This document shows positions 33,605 through 36,294 of a stretch of 36,294 nt of DNA, piece by piece. Position numbers and translations under genes: made by a program. The stretch's first letter is position 1; every line of letters starts with the position of its first letter. The notes beneath the pieces are model-generated. The model ran no database searches and was not told where the DNA came from. It saw only the letters and a list, made by a program, of their open reading frames with translations. The stretch comes from Desulfobacteraceae bacterium (lineage in GTDB: Bacteria > Desulfobacterota > Desulfobacteria > Desulfobacterales > Desulfobacteraceae), in assembly GCA_024227235.1 (NCBI GenBank), contig JAAEKY010000417.1, positions 1 through 36,294 of the forward strand. The letters run 5' to 3'.

Positions 33605-33845
33605 AGGAAATATAAGGAATTATCCGATTTTTTGGATTCTCAATTTTAATGGGTGTCAGTGTTAAAACATGAGAGGAAAAGAATGAATAAAAAAATAGCC
33701 TTGTATAGAACCCAATTACAATCCTAAAAAAAAATCATCCAAATCAGGGCATTTGTTTATCCAGATACTGTTTTATACTCTGTTCACCTTTATTCACCTA
33801 TTAAGTCACAAGCGCCATCTGATATAGGATTGCCTAACGAGAAAC
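33605..33845. other. short spacer without recognised features
   Basis: I see no gene, tRNA or strong hairpin here. It separates the RAYT remnant from the end of the MopE-like gene on the minus strand. Confidence 0.5.
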
Positions 33846-35174
33846 CTATTCCGGACCGTCATAAAATTCACAACCATCATCAGGGTTGTTGTTTAAATCC
33901 AGGTAGCCTTCTTCACAAACATAAGAACAAACAGGGTAAGACCCTGAAGGATCACAGACGCCTTGAGCATTAGGTTTATCATATATCTGAGTACAATCCA
34001 TGAGACAATTGCCGCATGCATAATCCAAATCATAGAAACCGGTGGATGGATTCACCCAGCCCTCATCTACTTCACCATCACAGTCGTTATCAATGCTGTC
34101 ACAAATTTCTTCACCAGGGGTTTTGGCAACGGCAGAACAAGTTTCTGAACCGCTCGGGTCATTAGAATTACATATAAACACCCCATATGCTGTACATGCT
34201 CCAGTACCGACAACACAAGATTGATTTTTTAATGGCCAGTCCTCATCTACTTCACCATCACAGTCGTTATCAATGCCGTCACAAATTTCCTGACCAGGGT
34301 TATTGGGAGTAACGGAACAAGTTTCTGAACCGCTCGGGTTATTAGAATTACATATAAACACTCCATATCCAGTACATGCTCCTGTACCAACAACACAAGA
34401 TTGATTTTTTAGTGGCCAGTCTTCATCTACTTCACCATCACAGTCGTTATCAATGCCGTCACAAATTTCCTGACCAGGGTTATTGGGAGTAACGGAACAA
34501 GTTTCTGAACCGCTCGGGTTATTAGAATTACATATAAACACTCCATATGCAGTACATGCTCCAGTACCGACAACACAAGGTTGATTTTTTAATGGCCAGT
34601 CCTCATCTACTTCACCATCACAGTCATTATCTTTATTATCACATTGTTCAGGTGCTCCAGGATAAATGTGAGGATCCATGTCGTTGCAGTCGTCCAAGGC
34701 GATAAATCCATCCTGATCATTATCTTGATCAAAACAGTCATTACAACCATATTTTGATGCAAAAATTATCAAATCTTTATTATCAACATCACCGTCATTA
34801 TCAAAATCACCAGGACAGGTACTTTCCAAACCACAAGAGCCTGAAACACCAATCAATGCAACATCAGAATGGGTATCGTACTGGTTGTTTGTAACCTCCA
34901 AAGTGATTTCATAAAGACCGGGATCCATGTTGTCCAGACTGATAATTGCTTCTCCAGTTGCAAAAAAAACCTCAGTAGTAAATCGATTCAAAATAGTCCA
35001 ATTATAAGATATAATGGTCCCGTCCAGGTCATGGGAATTGCTGCCATCTATTATAACAGAGTTGAACACCACCTGATCTGGTCCGGCATCTGCAACTGGC
35101 TGGATTGCATGTACAGTATTCAAAAATAAAAAAACGATAAAAAAAACAGCCGCTAAAACCCCTGAATGTTTCAT
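33846..35174 (-). CDS. secreted MopE-like metal-binding repeat protein with dockerin and PKD-like domains
   Basis: A 442-residue exported protein. The signal peptide covers about 1-23. A PKD-like domain (VADAGPDQVV, SHDLDGTIISYNWT) follows, then a dockerin-like calcium motif (CPGDFDNDGDVDNKDLIIFASKYG split over about 118-141). The rest is built of MopE putative metal-binding motifs: DQDNDQDGF, DDCNDMDP, then four DNDCDGEVDE units joined by Cys-rich linkers (CVVGTGACT, VFICNSN, SETCS). A Cys-rich C-terminal block ends CEFYDGPE without an anchoring signal. MopE proteins bind copper or calcium at cell surfaces; the ligand here is unknown. GGAGG precedes the ATG. Confidence 0.85.
   Translation of the reverse strand: MKHSGVLAAVFFIVFLFLNTVHAIQPVADAGPDQVVFNSVIIDGSNSHDLDGTIISYNWTILNRFTTEVFFATGEAIISLDNMDPGLYEITLEVTNNQYDTHSDVALIGVSGSCGLESTCPGDFDNDGDVDNKDLIIFASKYGCNDCFDQDNDQDGFIALDDCNDMDPHIYPGAPEQCDNKDNDCDGEVDEDWPLKNQPCVVGTGACTAYGVFICNSNNPSGSETCSVTPNNPGQEICDGIDNDCDGEVDEDWPLKNQSCVVGTGACTGYGVFICNSNNPSGSETCSVTPNNPGQEICDGIDNDCDGEVDEDWPLKNQSCVVGTGACTAYGVFICNSNDPSGSETCSAVAKTPGEEICDSIDNDCDGEVDEGWVNPSTGFYDLDYACGNCLMDCTQIYDKPNAQGVCDPSGSYPVCSYVCEEGYLDLNNNPDDGCEFYDGPE
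34081..34620. repeat. three 180-bp tandem repeats inside the MopE-like gene
   Basis: Units at 34081-34260, 34261-34440 and 34441-34620 each begin CAGTCGTTATCAATG and end TCATCTACTTCACCATCA. They encode 60 residues with the DNDCDGEVDE motif and a Cys-rich linker. Units two and three are nearly identical, so duplication was recent or the units are kept alike by recombination. A shorter, more divergent fourth unit follows at 34621. Confidence 0.9.
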
Positions 35175-35286
35175 CTTTCCTCCTGATTATACTTTTAATA
35201 ATCTTTGGGATATTTCCCTATAGCTTTCCATATCAATTTTTAACTGAGTTGGCTTTTTTACATCTCTAATTTCCTATGAGTTCTTC

Positions 35287-35334
35287 ATGCAATAATTATG
35301 CCGATTTTCCGTAAAGTATGAAATCCCATTTCAT
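35287..35334 (-). promoter_or_regulatory. candidate sigma-54 promoter with upstream palindrome
   Basis: On the minus strand GG (35302-35301) and GC (35290-35289) are exactly 10 bases apart in CGGCATAATTATTGCAT, matching the -24/-12 pattern. ATGAAAT and ATTTCAT (35318-35334) form a perfect 7-bp palindrome around CCC just upstream, a possible activator site. The MopE-like start lies about 100 bases downstream of the expected transcription start. Confidence 0.45.
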
Positions 35335-35800
35335 GGTGTTTTCAATAGCTTATAGGTAAAACCCCTTATGAAAAAAAAGTAATAATTTGAGAAAATTTTG
35401 TGCTATTTGTGGAAGTTTTTGTGTGTTTGTGGAAAATTAAACCTCAATTTTGATTGTAGATAAAAAACCATTTATATAATTTGATTCATATCTTTTAAAT
35501 TTCTGCAAACTAAAAGTTGCCATTACTTGCATTAGTTAAAACCATATTTCAATAAGATTTCAGTAATATATATTTTTGGTGTTATAAAGATTTTACAATT
35601 GGTTTACAAAGATAGTCTGGTGTGATTTTTTAATCCTGAAAGCCCCAGACAATAGCCAGAAGTCCACGCCTAAAACTCATCAAGATTTGATTTGGTATCA
35701 TTGACACTTCGGGTGCTTTGTAGTAGTTAACCATAGGACAACTATTGTTGAGTCTGGTTAAGGTCTTTCTGGCTAATATTTTGAAGCCTGACGGAAAAAT
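35335..35800. other. intergenic region with long-range inverted repeats
   Basis: No gene is convincing. CCAGAC (35645-35650) pairs with GTCTGG (35752-35757), AATAG next to it pairs with CTATTG at 35742-35747 with a four-base bulge, and TAGCCAGAA (35653-35661) pairs with TTCTGGCTA (35767-35775). On the minus strand a short frame reads NNSCPMVNYYKAPEVS and ends near 35635, without a recognised homologue. It might be a structured RNA or the decayed end of an element. Confidence 0.35.
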
Positions 35801-35836
35801 AAAAAAGCAGAGCCACTAAATCGACCCTGCTTTTTA
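35801..35836 (-). terminator. terminator of the PEP-CTERM gene
   Basis: On the minus strand AAAAAGCAGGG pairs with CTCTGCTTTTT (one G-T pair), followed by a six-T run, about 25 bases after the stop at 35862. Confidence 0.75.
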
Positions 35837-35861
35837 AAATGTTTATATAACTTTTATTCTG

Positions 35862-36294
35862 TTATTTTTTTCTTCTGTTAACTCCTGCAAGCCCTAACAG
35901 GCCAAGTCCAAAAAGTAACATGGTGGCGGGTTCCGGCACTGGCGAATCAACCACTGCCCAACGTCGGCCCGGAAAAGAAGATAACACATTCTTCACATTG
36001 CCGGTTACTCCTACAACAACATTTTGAGCATTTAGCTCAGCAAAATCGTAGTGTACGTACCATTCGTTGTCGGTACTGTCTTGTTCTACTTTGTATGCGA
36101 ACATTATTGTGGAACTACCCGGATACGCCACGTTTAGAACGATTTTCCCGTAAGCTATTGCCCAATCCCAAGCATCGGTTTGTGCCCCCCACCAAGGGGT
36201 AGCTGATAGGTGTGGTAACATTTCGTCATATGTGTCAGTTAATGGTATAATATCAACCGTTTTGCTGTCCCAATTGACCATCGTTGCTTGCCCC
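35862..36294 (-). CDS. PEP-CTERM protein, 5' end outside the window
   Basis: The last 25 residues are a PEP-CTERM sorting signal: VPEPAT, a hydrophobic helix (LLFGLGLLGLAG) and the basic end NRRKK. EpsH/exosortase systems process such proteins for export to the surface or matrix. The upstream part (VNWDSKTVDI, TPWWGAQTDAWDW, IVLNVAYPGSSTIMFAYKV) looks like an extracellular beta-rich domain that I do not recognise. No signal peptide is seen and the frame is still open at the window edge, so the N-terminus lies beyond it. An ATG at 36281 is therefore unlikely to be the start. Exosortase genes are not in view. Confidence 0.8.
   Translation of the reverse strand, partial: GQATMVNWDSKTVDIIPLTDTYDEMLPHLSATPWWGAQTDAWDWAIAYGKIVLNVAYPGSSTIMFAYKVEQDSTDNEWYVHYDFAELNAQNVVVGVTGNVKNVLSSFPGRRWAVVDSPVPEPATMLLFGLGLLGLAGVNRRKK

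Noticed and set aside
34081-34620. CRISPR array
   Set aside because: The 180-bp repeats are in frame within a protein gene and have no unique spacers.
35395-35450. TTTGTGGAA repeats as DnaA boxes
   Set aside because: Two copies with one mismatch each in AT-rich DNA, far from dnaA; likely chance.

Overview
The window looks like core chromosome of a low-GC Desulfobacterota bacterium, probably near Desulfobacteraceae. This is inferred from protein flavour only: long HflX, DUF2232 between S18 and L9, a MopE-like protein, PEP-CTERM, RAYT remnants, and a GAF/HD-GYP protein of a type common there. No taxonomic marker could be searched.

Layout. (1) 1-253: end of an rRNA operon, with the 3' end of one 5S and a second, apparently damaged 5S-like copy, each followed by a terminator. 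(2) 377-5497: a small HsdR-N-like protein, then pdxA-uvrA on the minus strand. (3) 5498-8272: a divergent dnaA followed without a gap by a GlcD-type FAD oxidase. (4) 8269-13987: the minus-strand ribosomal/replication operon rpsF-rpsR-DUF2232-rplI-dnaB-hflX plus a small Cys-rich protein, with a recognisable promoter and a structured rpsF leader. (5) 14196-16686: HD-GYP signalling protein and an omega-amidase-like hydrolase. (6) 16898-23537: leuS-lptE, then rpsT on the minus strand, then murJ-ftsB-like-TPR-rhodanese-MauE, an envelope and redox cluster. (7) 23524-25655: a secreted SUMF1-like protein, a LysM membrane protein and a dodecin with a consensus promoter.

(8) 25704-30501: a compact tryptophan operon trpE-G-D-C-F on the minus strand. 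Upstream is a leader peptide of 27 codons with five Trp codons and five complementary RNA segments. These make a transcription attenuator whose extra segment reverses where segment 1 must lie relative to the Trp codons. It is the clearest undescribed-looking regulatory signal here. trpB and trpA are not in the window.

(9) 30502-36294: an accessory region. It holds an HTH - GHKL ATPase - STAS-like DUF4325 regulator with its own promoter, an N-terminally truncated tyrosine recombinase, a decayed RAYT transposase with a one-base deletion in its HUH motif, a secreted MopE/dockerin-like protein with nearly identical 180-bp repeats and a possible sigma-54 promoter, and a PEP-CTERM protein cut by the window end.

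No tRNA gene, CRISPR array or intact insertion sequence was seen. The dnaA region does not show a convincing cluster of DnaA boxes.
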